Shown here: piece after piece, positions 20,834-29,257 of the stretch
How the letters are laid out: each line of letters opens with the position of its first letter
How positions within the stretch are numbered: position 1 is the stretch's first letter
Origin: Belliella buryatensis
Lineage (GTDB): Bacteria > Bacteroidota > Bacteroidia > Cytophagales > Cyclobacteriaceae
NCBI RefSeq assembly: GCF_900188245.1
Contig: NZ_FZOK01000008.1
Location: 1-64,000 of the forward strand
Length of the DNA stretch: 64,000 nt
Reading direction: 5' to 3'
The notes under the pieces: generated by a model
Seen by the model: only the letters and a program-made list of their open reading frames with translations
The model's database searches: none
What the model was told of the DNA's origin: nothing
Position numbers and translations under genes: made by a program

Positions 20834-22753
20834 TCACAATATACTCACCGTGATTCTTCTGTTTAAAGCTCGATTGCTCGCTGTGTCATTAGACACTAAT
20901 GGAACCTGAGAACCTTTCCCCGAAATCTGTAACCTTTCATCAGAAATTTCATTTTCAACTAGATATTTCTTGACACTGGCAGCTCTTCTCAAACTCAGCT
21001 CTTGATTATAGGATTCGCTACCTACATTATCTGTATGGCCGACTATCATAATCTGAACATTAGGATTCTCTTGCAAAAATGAAATCAGTCGCTTTAGTGA
21101 AGTAGTAGAAGCAGGTTTTAGATCGGTCTTATCAAAATCAAAAAAGATATTCTCGAAAACAAACTCCTCCCCTGATGCCACTGGAATCAACTCCACATCT
21201 AAATTCTTCTGATTGGCCAAACTATCTCTATCTACATTGTAAATCTTTGGCAGAAAGCCCTTTTTCTCCACATAAAGCCCTGAAGCAGGTCGATTGGGAT
21301 AAAGCATGGTAAAGTCCCCAGTTCTCCCATCGGACTTAAATTCATACATAGTGCTATCAGAAGCTAGATCAACAAGAGACAACTTAGCTTCCACAGGTTC
21401 ACCTGTACTCTTATTAAATACGCGACCTTGGGTCACCATCAGTTTTTCTCCTAAATAAATTTCTTCAGGGAATTTGAACCTATAAATAAAAGAGCGCTCT
21501 TGCTTTCCTTCATTAAAAACGGTCTCAGTATAATATGCATAATCGCGCTGAGCTGTGATAAAAAGTGCCAACTGATCCTGATGATCATTGATCGGGTAGC
21601 CTAGATTCTCTGGTGTAGAAAATACGCCTTTCTCCACACGAGACATGAATAAATCTAATCCACCGAATCCAAGATGTCCTTCAGAAGCGAAGAAAAGAAT
21701 CTCATTATTAAAGTAGATAAAAGGAGATACTTCATCCTTAGCTGTATTGATCTCTGATCCTAGATTCTTGGCTTCAGACCAAGACCCATCCGGCATTCTC
21801 AAAGTGTACCAGATATCTTTCCCCCCAAAGCCACCCCTTCTGTTGGAAGAGAAAAACAAAATACTACCATCTGCAGAAAGTGAAGGCTGAGAGTCCCAAA
21901 CTCTTGAGTTGACATTCTTCCCCATATTCACTGGTCTTTGCCATACTTCATTGACTTTGTAAGAAATATACAAATCGCAATCCCCAAAGGAGTCTGGCAT
22001 CTGACAAGAAGTAAAAATCAAAATTTTCCCATCAGCAGAAATGGTACATGTCCCTTCATTGTAAGCTGTATTGATACTATTAGCAATACTTTTTGGATCA
22101 GACCACAAACCTTCCTCTTCGTCAAAATAGGCCACAAAGATATCCTCATGCTCATTATTAGCCAATCCATCTCTTTTGGTAAAGAGAAGCTTCTTGCTAT
22201 CAGCTGTGAGCACCGGGAAATACTGTAAGACAAATTGATTCAGGGGATCTTCTAGCTTTTCTTTCTTGATCACAAACGGATTTTCTAAGTGACTTCGGAT
22301 AAAACTGATTTGATCCTTCATTTCCTTAAATGGACGTTGGTTTTGGAAGGTAGGATTGAGCAACAGTTCACTTTGGTCAAAAGCAGCTATAGCCTGGTCA
22401 AATTCTCCCAACTTTAAAAAACAATGGACCTTCAACCAAGCAAATTCCCCGAGAAGCTGATTAGGCGCCTTGATATTCCGCTTCAACCCCCTTTCGGCGA
22501 TTTCAATAGCCTGGTCAGGAAAACCCTGTGTTAACAGTATCCTAGCCCATTTTAGATAGGATTCCAAAAAGTTCGCTTCCCTGTTGATTGAAGCCTTAAA
22601 TTTGGCAATGGCATCATCATATTGCCGCTTTTGAATCAATTCATCTCCTTCTTCATGAAGTCTAATCGCTCTGTTATCTATAATGGTATAGGTCTGACCA
22701 CTGACTGTCAAAAATGTCAAAACCAGCAAAATAGATAAAAGGGCCTGCTTCAT
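20834..22753 (-). CDS. TPR/PD40-propeller/OmpA-domain outer membrane protein (PorE-like)
   Basis: The 639-residue protein has a signal peptide (to about residue 19, VSGQ) and TPR repeats (about 25-130). A PD40/WD40-like beta-propeller (about 180-430) has recurring blades such as SADGSILFFSSNRRGG. A carboxypeptidase-regulatory-like domain (about 445-520) and a C-terminal OmpA peptidoglycan-binding domain (FDFDKTDLKP, VGHTDNVGS, NRRITV) follow. This order is that of PorE, a periplasmic component of the type IX secretion system, but Bacteroidota have many paralogues, so the specific role is uncertain. It follows queE by 4 bases. Confidence 0.85.
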   Translation of the reverse strand: MKQALLSILLVLTFLTVSGQTYTIIDNRAIRLHEEGDELIQKRQYDDAIAKFKASINREANFLESYLKWARILLTQGFPDQAIEIAERGLKRNIKAPNQLLGEFAWLKVHCFLKLGEFDQAIAAFDQSELLLNPTFQNQRPFKEMKDQISFIRSHLENPFVIKKEKLEDPLNQFVLQYFPVLTADSKKLLFTKRDGLANNEHEDIFVAYFDEEEGLWSDPKSIANSINTAYNEGTCTISADGKILIFTSCQMPDSFGDCDLYISYKVNEVWQRPVNMGKNVNSRVWDSQPSLSADGSILFFSSNRRGGFGGKDIWYTLRMPDGSWSEAKNLGSEINTAKDEVSPFIYFNNEILFFASEGHLGFGGLDLFMSRVEKGVFSTPENLGYPINDHQDQLALFITAQRDYAYYTETVFNEGKQERSFIYRFKFPEEIYLGEKLMVTQGRVFNKSTGEPVEAKLSLVDLASDSTMYEFKSDGRTGDFTMLYPNRPASGLYVEKKGFLPKIYNVDRDSLANQKNLDVELIPVASGEEFVFENIFFDFDKTDLKPASTTSLKRLISFLQENPNVQIMIVGHTDNVGSESYNQELSLRRAASVKKYLVENEISDERLQISGKGSQVPLVSNDTASNRALNRRITVSIL

Positions 22754-22757
22754 AGAT

Positions 22758-23384
22758 CTAAGGGATATCCATAAATTTATGGGTTTGTAGGGATATTTTC
22801 CAATTTGGGTGAAATTTTACGTAATCTATAATCTTTGAAGTGAAAGTAGCAGCCTTGCTCCATTCTGGCTGAAGTAGCAATTGACAGTCATTTTGAACCA
22901 AAGCAGCATGTTTTTCAGCAAAATCAAAATCTGACACATGATAAATGACCACTTTTAGTTCATTTGCATGCTCATAGATACTTGGATGTGGCGCTTTGAA
23001 CTTCTTTGGAGAAAAACATACCCAATCGAAGTCTCCTGAAAATGGATGTGCTCCTGAGGTCTCCATGTGGGTAGAAAACCCTTCCGACTTCAATAAAGCA
23101 GTTAGTGGTCCAAGATTATACATCAAAGGTTCTCCTCCAGTGATCACTACTTTTCGTCCTGTGTATTGCTTTGCCTCTGCCACGATGTCCTCAATGGATA
23201 AAACAGGCCATTTAGCAGCCTCCCAAGAATCCTTGACATCACACCATACACAACCCACGTCACATCCTCCCAATCTAATGAAATATGCAGGATGACCAGA
23301 AAAAGTACCCTCTCCTTGTATCGTATAAAAAGCTTCCATGACAGGAAGCATTAGCCCTGCTGCTACTACGTCTCTTTTTTCCAT
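22758..23384 (-). CDS. queE: 7-carboxy-7-deazaguanine synthase (radical SAM)
   Basis: It converts 6-carboxytetrahydropterin to 7-carboxy-7-deazaguanine, the second deazapurine step towards queuosine. The CxxxCxxC cluster motif is Cys41, Cys45 and Cys48 in GGCDVGCVWCD. The GEGTFSGHPAYFIRLGG start and GGEPLMY (SAM binding) also fit. Length (208) is normal. Met11 or Met16 could also be starts. It is the first gene of a transcript that continues after only 4 bases into the OmpA-domain gene, an unexpected pairing. Confidence 0.94.
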   Translation of the reverse strand: MEKRDVVAAGLMLPVMEAFYTIQGEGTFSGHPAYFIRLGGCDVGCVWCDVKDSWEAAKWPVLSIEDIVAEAKQYTGRKVVITGGEPLMYNLGPLTALLKSEGFSTHMETSGAHPFSGDFDWVCFSPKKFKAPHPSIYEHANELKVVIYHVSDFDFAEKHAALVQNDCQLLLQPEWSKAATFTSKIIDYVKFHPNWKISLQTHKFMDIP

Positions 23385-23430
23385 GATAATTTTTGATAAA
23401 GCGGGTGATCGAACCGCTAAGTTTTATGTA

Positions 23431-23456
23431 AATCCGATTTTCGGATTGCAAAGGTA
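23431..23456 (-). promoter_or_regulatory. queE promoter with overlapping palindrome
   Basis: TACCTTTG on the minus strand (23449-23456) is a perfect -7 element. Just downstream, at the expected transcription start, AATCCGA-TTT-TCGGATT (23431-23447) is a 7-bp perfect inverted repeat. It could be an operator or the 5' hairpin of the messenger. A well-spaced -33 is not seen. Confidence 0.55.
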
Positions 23457-23497
23457 TGATTAATTTGATGATAAGAAAAATGAACTCAAATATTGGC

Positions 23498-23941
23498 TCA
23501 AAGTACTTTCTCCATCACAACCCTGTATTCTTCAATCCTCCCTTTTTTAATCAAATCCACAATCATAAAACCTCTATTCAGTCCAAAATGAATCATCTTG
23601 GTCAGTTTATTTCTAGTTTTGAAGTACACTTTGAAGTATCCATGGTTCCTCGCCCACAGCTCCTGAGCATCTGCCAATTTTGTTGCCACTCCTTTTCTTC
23701 TATGTGACGCAACTACTCCACCCATCCAAGAATAAAATGCCTGAGGAGAATCCCTTTGATACCCTACTTTGAACCCAACAGGGTCTCCATCAACTTCTGC
23801 TATCAAAATTAAATATGGAACCGACTTCAATCGCTCTTCATAGATCTTTTCAGAATACGGTTGGTAAAATTCACTCACCTGTTGACTCAAAACCACCACT
23901 TCACCTATGGTACCCTGCCTAATTTTGATCATGTCCTTCAT
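23498..23941 (-). CDS. GNAT-family N-acetyltransferase
   Basis: This 147-residue single GNAT domain uses acetyl-CoA to acetylate an unknown small molecule or protein. The acetyl-CoA loop reads VASHRRKGVATKLADAQE (about residues 78-95, the R/Q-x-x-G-x-G/A type). The preceding strand GFKVGYQ and following GYFKVYFKTRN fit the fold. Neither neighbour suggests a substrate. A possible -7 element TATTTTTG lies at 23968-23975 on the minus strand. Confidence 0.88.
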   Translation of the reverse strand: MKDMIKIRQGTIGEVVVLSQQVSEFYQPYSEKIYEERLKSVPYLILIAEVDGDPVGFKVGYQRDSPQAFYSWMGGVVASHRRKGVATKLADAQELWARNHGYFKVYFKTRNKLTKMIHFGLNRGFMIVDLIKKGRIEEYRVVMEKVL

Positions 23942-24059
23942 AAATTAAATCCCATCTATATTTACAACAAAAATATTTATTGCATTCAAGAGTCATTTCA
24001 GAGAAATTCACCTCTATGTAGACAGCAAGAGCAAGTATTAGTGTGACATTGCTATCGAG

Positions 24060-24551
24060 CTATTTTGAGAACCCTAAAACAGACTGCTTACCCACTTTAT
24101 CCTTATTTTCCAAGTCAAGAAGTTCGGATTTTCTCCAGATACCGCCAGCATAACCTGTAAGTTGGCCATGTTTGCCAACTATACGATGACAAGGAAGCAT
24201 AACCAAAATGGGATTAGCTCCAATCGCCGTACCTACTGCTCTAACGGCATTAGGCTTCCCAAGACCAAAAGCAATTTGCTCATAGGTTTTGGTCTGACCA
24301 AAAGGCACCTTATTGACTTCTAGCCAAACCTGACGCTGAAAATCAGTCCCGCCAAGCGCTACCGGCACATCAAAGGTTTTTTGCTTTCCCTGAAAATAAA
24401 GCCCTAATTGAATTCTCACATCCATCAGTACACCATCCAAAAAAGTGTCGGTGACTGGCTCTTCAGTAAACTTCAATGAAATCAAATATCCATCAAAAGC
24501 TTCTGCTTTTACATTGCCCAAGGGCGTCTCCATTACTGCAATCTCTCTCAT
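24060..24551 (-). CDS. ogt: Methylated-DNA--protein-cysteine methyltransferase
   Basis: It repairs O6-alkylguanine by irreversible transfer of the alkyl group to its active-site cysteine. The active site is Cys121 in MLPCHRIVG. The helix-turn-helix segment VPFGQTKTYEQIA (about 82-94) and the RAVGTAIGANP stretch are typical. At 163 residues it is the short Ogt form, without the Ada N-terminal domain. It lies near the regulator/dinB pair, so this part of the window is rich in DNA-damage genes. Confidence 0.94.
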   Translation of the reverse strand: MREIAVMETPLGNVKAEAFDGYLISLKFTEEPVTDTFLDGVLMDVRIQLGLYFQGKQKTFDVPVALGGTDFQRQVWLEVNKVPFGQTKTYEQIAFGLGKPNAVRAVGTAIGANPILVMLPCHRIVGKHGQLTGYAGGIWRKSELLDLENKDKVGKQSVLGFSK

Positions 24552-24784
24552 CTCTTCTTTGTTTTAAGGTAAAAACACTCCACACTCAATGATCACTGTG
24601 TACGCGCACGCCAATAGAATAGTAACGAAAGTTAGGGATAATTGTCTTGGAATACCTGCTTTATTTTCCAGAGCTATGATAAATTCTTCCAAAAACCTTG
24701 ATTTGAAACCCCAAAAATCACCTTATGAAGGTATTTTGTAAGTCTATATTCTAAAATAAGCCAATTAGTCTAAATAAAACATCC

Positions 24785-25480
24785 TCAATAAATCACCAAT
24801 CTAAACCGCCACACTTCTCTCAAATCGGAGATAGCAACATAAAAAGGTTTGTATAGAGGATTGCTAGAACAAAGCAAAAGTCGCTCTTTTTCCTTGACCT
24901 GATTGTAAGCGATCTTGAATGTCACCCCATCCTGCTCTGTGACGATGACGTACTTGTCCCCATCCTTGATGCTAGTCCAGTCATCCACATACTCACAGAC
25001 AATCCATGCACCATCTGGCAAGGGTAGCATGGAGTCTCCATCAATTTGAAAAACCCTATGCTTCTTATCCTCAGGCAAAAAAGGTAAAGAAAACCTCGGC
25101 AACTCTTCGATAAAGTCTGGATCTGAAAATCCCGCCAAATAGGAAGCCTTTGCTCGCTGAGACACTACCTCAATCAATTCTCTCCCCTTTACATCCACCG
25201 TGGTAGTCAATATCCTGAGATTGCGACCTTTTAGGTATTGGTCAGTCTCCAATGTCTGTCTGAGCTTATACTCCGACAGTGATGCTAGGTCTCTGCGCAA
25301 CAACAAATCTACCGATACACCGAAATAATCAGAAATCATCAAAATAGCTTCTAATGGCGGATTGATGTTCAACTCGTAGCCCGCTAGCTTGGATCTACTG
25401 ATCCCTACACTTTGTGCCATCGTCTCTTGCGTCAGCCCCTTTTGCTTACGGAGGAATTTGATATTAGAATGAATATACAT
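24785..25480 (-). CDS. XRE-S24 transcriptional regulator, LexA/CI-like, probably self-cleaving
   Basis: This DNA-binding repressor has an N-terminal XRE helix-turn-helix (about residues 7-62) and a C-terminal S24 peptidase domain. Ser150 (DGDSMLP) and Lys189 (VTFKIAYN) are placed as the LexA dyad. An Ala116-Gly117 pair in SYLAGFSD suits self-cleavage. In LexA/CI proteins RecA-stimulated cleavage induces the regulon. It is divergent from dinB across 162 bases, so it probably represses that polymerase and itself. A phage origin is possible but no phage genes adjoin it. Confidence 0.88.
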   Translation of the reverse strand: MYIHSNIKFLRKQKGLTQETMAQSVGISRSKLAGYELNINPPLEAILMISDYFGVSVDLLLRRDLASLSEYKLRQTLETDQYLKGRNLRILTTTVDVKGRELIEVVSQRAKASYLAGFSDPDFIEELPRFSLPFLPEDKKHRVFQIDGDSMLPLPDGAWIVCEYVDDWTSIKDGDKYVIVTEQDGVTFKIAYNQVKEKERLLLCSSNPLYKPFYVAISDLREVWRFRLVIY

Positions 25481-25590
25481 GACAGATTATCAGATTTTTA
25501 TAAATGAATCAAGCCCACTGTGTCACTACTTGTCAGATTAAATACTGAAGTCCTTACATTTTTTATGGATTCGTATTTCAAATCTAATCA

Positions 25591-25623
25591 TTAAAGCCTA
25601 AATTATAAACAATAAAATGTCAA
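25591..25623 (+). promoter_or_regulatory. Shared dinB/dnaE2 upstream element (dinB copy)
   Basis: This 33-bp stretch, ending 19 bases before the dinB start, matches 38521-38553 upstream of dnaE2 at 29 of 33 positions. The core TAAATTATAAACA is identical. It probably is the promoter/operator of the damage-inducible polymerases and the target of the adjacent S24 regulator. Confidence 0.65.
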
Positions 25624-25642
25624 AATAATAAACAAAAAATTT

Positions 25643-26836
25643 ATGTCCTCTCAAAGCCGACACATCCTACACATGGACTTAGATTCCTTTTTTGTCTCGG
25701 TAGAGCGACTCTACGACGACAGACTCAAAAATAAACCCATTCTCATTGGTGGATCGGGAGACCGAGGCGTAGTGGCAGCATGTAGCTATGAAGCAAGAAA
25801 ATTTGGTGTACACTCGGCTATGCCTATGCGTACGGCTAGACAACTTTGCCCCGAAGCAATCTTGGTTCGGGGAGATTTTGAAAAATACAGTCAAAAGTCC
25901 CATGAAGTTACAGAAATCATTCGGGAAGATGTTCCTCTCTTCGAAAAGTCATCTATTGACGAGTTCTACATCGACTACACAGGAATGGATCGCTTCTTTG
26001 GCTGCTTCAAAATGGCTCAAGAGCTGCGCAAAAAAATCTCAAAAGAAACTGGACTGCCTATCTCTATGGGTCTTTCACAAAACAAGACTGTATCCAAAGT
26101 CGCGACCGGAGAAGCCAAACCCGATAACGAAAAGCAAATCCAAAAAGGGGAAGAGAAGCCATTTTTGGCTCCTCTGTCTGTACGCAAAATCCCCATGATC
26201 GGAGAAAAAACCTCTCACACACTCTACAATATGGGTGTCAAGAAGGTACAAACGTTACAAAACATGCCCGCTGAACTCTTGGAAGCCACCTTCGGAAAAA
26301 ATGGCCGTCTCATCTGGGAAAAAGCCAATGGCATAGACCATTCTCTAGTTACTCCTTATTCCGAAGCCAAATCCATCTCTTCCGAAAACACCTTCGAACA
26401 AGACACCATTGACATCAAAATGCTTGAAGCACACCTGGTCGCCATGACCGAGCAGCTAGCATCCAAGCTCCGACAAAAACAGCAACTCACAGCATGTGTC
26501 AGTGTGAAAATCCGCTATTCGGATTTTGATACGCATACCATACAGCAGCGGGTTCCTTATACCTCCACAGACCATACGCTGATCACTGTGGTAAAAGGTC
26601 TTTTCAAAAAACTTTATAATCGCCGCATGCTGATTCGTCTGATTGGCGTGCGATTCAGCAGCTTGGTGCATGGTAACTATCAGATCAATCTATTCGAAGA
26701 TTCCGAAGAACAAATCAGACTCTACCAGGCTCTTGATCGACTAAACATCAAATATGGAGACAAAACCGTCTGCCGCGCCATCGGTATGCAGGTCGGCAGA
26801 CGGAGATTCAATCCTTTTAATGGAGTGGGGATCTAG
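25643..26836 (+). CDS. dinB: DNA polymerase IV (Y-family translesion polymerase)
   Basis: This error-prone polymerase bypasses lesions. Catalytic acidic residues lie in HMDLDSFFVS (Asp11 and Asp13) and SIDEFYID (Asp/Glu near residue 105). RRSMP-type nucleotide contacts appear as ACSYEARKFGVHSAMPM. A little-finger domain and a C-terminal QINLFED sliding-clamp motif are present. Its 397 residues are normal. SIDEF replaces the commoner SIDEA. The divergent LexA-like gene and the element shared with dnaE2 indicate damage-inducible control. Confidence 0.95.
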   Translation: MSSQSRHILHMDLDSFFVSVERLYDDRLKNKPILIGGSGDRGVVAACSYEARKFGVHSAMPMRTARQLCPEAILVRGDFEKYSQKSHEVTEIIREDVPLFEKSSIDEFYIDYTGMDRFFGCFKMAQELRKKISKETGLPISMGLSQNKTVSKVATGEAKPDNEKQIQKGEEKPFLAPLSVRKIPMIGEKTSHTLYNMGVKKVQTLQNMPAELLEATFGKNGRLIWEKANGIDHSLVTPYSEAKSISSENTFEQDTIDIKMLEAHLVAMTEQLASKLRQKQQLTACVSVKIRYSDFDTHTIQQRVPYTSTDHTLITVVKGLFKKLYNRRMLIRLIGVRFSSLVHGNYQINLFEDSEEQIRLYQALDRLNIKYGDKTVCRAIGMQVGRRRFNPFNGVGI

Positions 26837-26842
26837 TCTAAT

Positions 26843-27970
26843 TTATACAGTCAAAAAATCCATATAATTGTCTGGAGACACTTGATGAAAAACAGTATTG
26901 GGATAAGCCTCTTCAAACCCGGAAGGAAATGAAGACCTCCTCTTCGGGTTCCATTTTGCTTCGAAAGCATGGATTGCTCCTCCCTTTTCTTCAAGCCAAT
27001 CCAACTCCATTCCTGTCGTCGTCCTCCAGAAATAAACATTGGTTTTTATTCTGTTGTAATGCAAAAACTTCATTCGTTCACTGATGATGAAATTCTCCCA
27101 AAGCGCTCCTACATCATTCCGCAAAGACAGCGCATTGAAATTGTTGATAATGGCATTTCGAACGCCATTGTCCCAAAAATAGATTTTCTTGCCCTTCTTG
27201 ATTTCCCTTCGCATATTCCGACTGAAGGAATTCATCTTAAAGATCACATAGCTTTTCTCCAAAAGATCTATGTATTTTTCGGCGGTTTCCTTATCTATTC
27301 CTATCGTATTTCCCAGCTCATTGAAAGTCACTTCAGAACCTACTTGTAAAGCCAAGGCGAGCAATAATTTCTGCAAAATAACAGGCTTCCTCACTTGGTC
27401 TAAAGTGAGAATATCTTTGTAGAGATAGCTACTCGTCAGTTCTTCAAGAATCTCCTCTGCTTCACTTGGTTTATTGACAACTTCAGGGTAAAAACCATAA
27501 ATCAGCCTCGTATCAAGCATCCTTCTCTCCTCCCTCTGAGAGCTATGAGCTATCATTTCTCCTGTAGAAATCGGGTAAAGACTCAATTCCCTCTTCCTTC
27601 CTGTAAGAGGCTCTTTGATTTCATTTGCAAGTTCCAAAGCTGAAGAACCAGACGCAATCACTTGCACACCGGGCATGCCATCTGCGATCAACTTCAAGGT
27701 CAAACCAATGTTTTTGACCCGCTGAGCTTCATCGATCACCACCAGCGTATGCGAACCTATGAGTGACTTTAGTCTAGTAATCGTCACGTCCTCTAAATCA
27801 TCTCTATCGTCAGGATTGTCACAATTGAGCCACAATACATCCAGCTTCTCACGCTCTATCAGCTGCCTCAACAAAGTAGTCTTACCTACCTGCCTTGGAC
27901 CCAATACCAACAAAACCTTTCCTTGATTGAGTCTGATTTTAATTTCGCTTTCTATTACCCTAGTAATCAT
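26843..27970 (-). CDS. AAA-family ATPase with DUF4143 (ATPase/nuclease-fold) domain
   Basis: Proteins of this family pair a P-loop ATPase with a C-terminal DUF4143 region; their cellular role is poorly known. Walker A is GPRQVGKTT, Walker B LVVIDEAQR, and sensor-like VIASGSSALEL follows. The C-terminal FWRTTTGMELDWLE and HAFEAKWN resemble the acidic/Lys core of PD-(D/E)XK domains. I set the start at 27970 because the family begins just before the Walker A strand. Upstream in-frame ATGs (28012, 28060) fall inside a 32-bp tandem repeat whose period is not a multiple of three. Confidence 0.85.
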   Translation of the reverse strand: MITRVIESEIKIRLNQGKVLLVLGPRQVGKTTLLRQLIEREKLDVLWLNCDNPDDRDDLEDVTITRLKSLIGSHTLVVIDEAQRVKNIGLTLKLIADGMPGVQVIASGSSALELANEIKEPLTGRKRELSLYPISTGEMIAHSSQREERRMLDTRLIYGFYPEVVNKPSEAEEILEELTSSYLYKDILTLDQVRKPVILQKLLLALALQVGSEVTFNELGNTIGIDKETAEKYIDLLEKSYVIFKMNSFSRNMRREIKKGKKIYFWDNGVRNAIINNFNALSLRNDVGALWENFIISERMKFLHYNRIKTNVYFWRTTTGMELDWLEEKGGAIHAFEAKWNPKRRSSFPSGFEEAYPNTVFHQVSPDNYMDFLTV

Positions 27971-27984
27971 TTCTAGATCATTTG

Positions 27985-28080
27985 AAGCAAAAATATGTAA
28001 TTCTTCGATCATAACCGAAAATAAACATGTAATTCTTCGATTACGATCGAAAATAAGCATGTATTTCTTCGATTAGAGAA
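27985..28080. repeat. Three tandem 32-bp repeats upstream of the DUF4143 ATPase gene
   Basis: Units start at 27985, 28017 and 28049. The shared core ATGTAATTCTTCGAT recurs exactly every 32 bases (the third unit has one change). Units 2 and 3 match at 25 of 32 positions, units 1 and 2 at 23. Unit 2 contains the inverted repeat GTAAT-TCTTCG-ATTAC. The spacing is close to three helical turns, as expected of repeated protein-binding sites on one face of the DNA. Confidence 0.8.
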
Positions 28081-28102
28081 ATTAGAAAGGAGTTGAAAAA
28101 AT

Positions 28103-28133
28103 AAAATCAAGGACTTAAGGGGTCCTTGATTTT
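28103..28133 (-). terminator. Terminator of the ABC transporter/GntR operon
   Basis: A 12-bp perfect stem AAAATCAAGGAC/GTCCTTGATTTT around a 7-base loop is followed on the minus strand by a T-rich run. It lies 36 bases past the last gene of the operon. Confidence 0.9.
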
Positions 28134-28169
28134 AAAATACACTTTCTTTATAAAAGATAGACTTACAAA

Positions 28170-28904
28170 TCAGTTACTGAAAAACATAAGACCTGAACTA
28201 TCATCTTTTTTGAGATTGATTTCATTTGCTTTTCTTGGGAGTGTCAATTTAGATTCAATAATATTACCGGAAACTCTTCCTAAGAATTGTGACACATCAG
28301 CTTTACTCTGATTCAAATGAATCTCTAAATTGGGAATACTTTCTACAGACAAATGAGCTCCAGCATCTCCTCGCAAATCTAAAAACGATATACCATGTTC
28401 CCTTCTAAGCTTAAAAGAAGAATTGGAGGCTATTACTTTTAAGCTATCATAATTAAGCGCATTTTGGGTCCCTAACTCAGTGACATCATTTAAAATCAGA
28501 GTTTTAATATTCTGCCCAATATAAAGTGTTAACGATCCGTTTTCCTTCATTCTAGCATCCCTGACAAATAAAGTATCTTCCTTAACCTGAATAAAATATG
28601 GACTAGAACTATTAGAGGCATTTTCATCACTCTCCTTATAGGAGAATTGTCTATACTCAATTCGGCTCACATCCTCCTTCTTAAACATCAAAATCCCCGA
28701 ATTTTGAATTGATACTACCGAAAATTCGCCTTCAATAGGCATTGTGTCAACTGAAGTTTCCTCTAATAGAAAAGTCTCTCTTAACAGTAAATCTTCTTTT
28801 TCCGAATAATGAACAGAAGCAAACACTGCCCCAACCACGGACACCCACGCAAATCCCAAAAAAGAGAATAAAATTTTATTACTTGTTTTCATTTTGATTT
28901 TCAT
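28170..28904 (-). CDS. Membrane-anchored protein with beta-helix-like repeats, unknown function
   Basis: The 244-residue protein has an N-terminal membrane segment or uncleaved signal (ILFSFLGFAWVSVVGAVFA). The extracytoplasmic part has repeated short strands (SLKVIASNSSFKLRR, FLDLRGDAGAHLSVES) reminiscent of the DUF2807/GIN beta-helix family; this is resemblance only. It is the last gene of the ABC-GntR operon and overlaps the GntR gene by 26 bases. Met5 is an alternative start that shortens the overlap. A role in the stress or envelope function of the transporter is inferred from position. Confidence 0.75.
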   Translation of the reverse strand: MKIKMKTSNKILFSFLGFAWVSVVGAVFASVHYSEKEDLLLRETFLLEETSVDTMPIEGEFSVVSIQNSGILMFKKEDVSRIEYRQFSYKESDENASNSSSPYFIQVKEDTLFVRDARMKENGSLTLYIGQNIKTLILNDVTELGTQNALNYDSLKVIASNSSFKLRREHGISFLDLRGDAGAHLSVESIPNLEIHLNQSKADVSQFLGRVSGNIIESKLTLPRKANEINLKKDDSSGLMFFSN

Positions 28905-29256
28905 TAAGTTGATCTAAAAGCATTTTAAAGTCAGCAGGAACCATTTTCAAGACTTTTGCTTGATGCACCAGCTTGGGGAGTTCTTTTTGAAGAAAAAGTT
29001 TTTTCTCATCCTGAATCAAACGCTCTCTAGCATGATCAGAGACAAAAAAACCTATTCCACGTTTGTTATCCACTATCCCTTCATTTTCCATCAAAGCATA
29101 GCTTCGCATGACCGTGTTTCTATTGACTTCTAAGTCCACTGCCAATTCTCTAACAGAAGGAATCTTATCTCCCGGAAGTAATTTTCCTGTGAGAATCTGA
29201 TCGACCAGTCTGTCCCTAATTTGGATAAATATGGTTTTACCATCGCTAAATTCCAT
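28879..29256 (-). CDS. GntR-family transcriptional regulator (YtrA-type)
   Basis: This 125-residue regulator has an N-terminal winged helix (about 10-75: IRDRLVDQILTGKLLPGDKIPSVRELA, then VNRNTVMRSYALMENEGI). A short helical C-terminus replaces a ligand domain, as in the YtrA subfamily, which usually controls an adjacent ABC transporter operon. Here it is encoded inside the operon, one base after the permease gene. A palindrome TGTCATA-N6-TATGACA at the head of the operon is its likely operator, giving autoregulation. Confidence 0.9.
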   Translation of the reverse strand: MEFSDGKTIFIQIRDRLVDQILTGKLLPGDKIPSVRELAVDLEVNRNTVMRSYALMENEGIVDNKRGIGFFVSDHARERLIQDEKKLFLQKELPKLVHQAKVLKMVPADFKMLLDQLNENQNENK

Positions 29257-29257
29257 A

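Noticed and set aside
24785-25480. XRE-S24 regulator as evidence of a prophage
   Set aside because: No integrase, structural or lysis genes adjoin it; its divergent partner is dinB, which fits a host damage regulator.
27985-28080. CRISPR array
   Set aside because: The three repeats are directly adjacent without spacers, and no cas genes are present.
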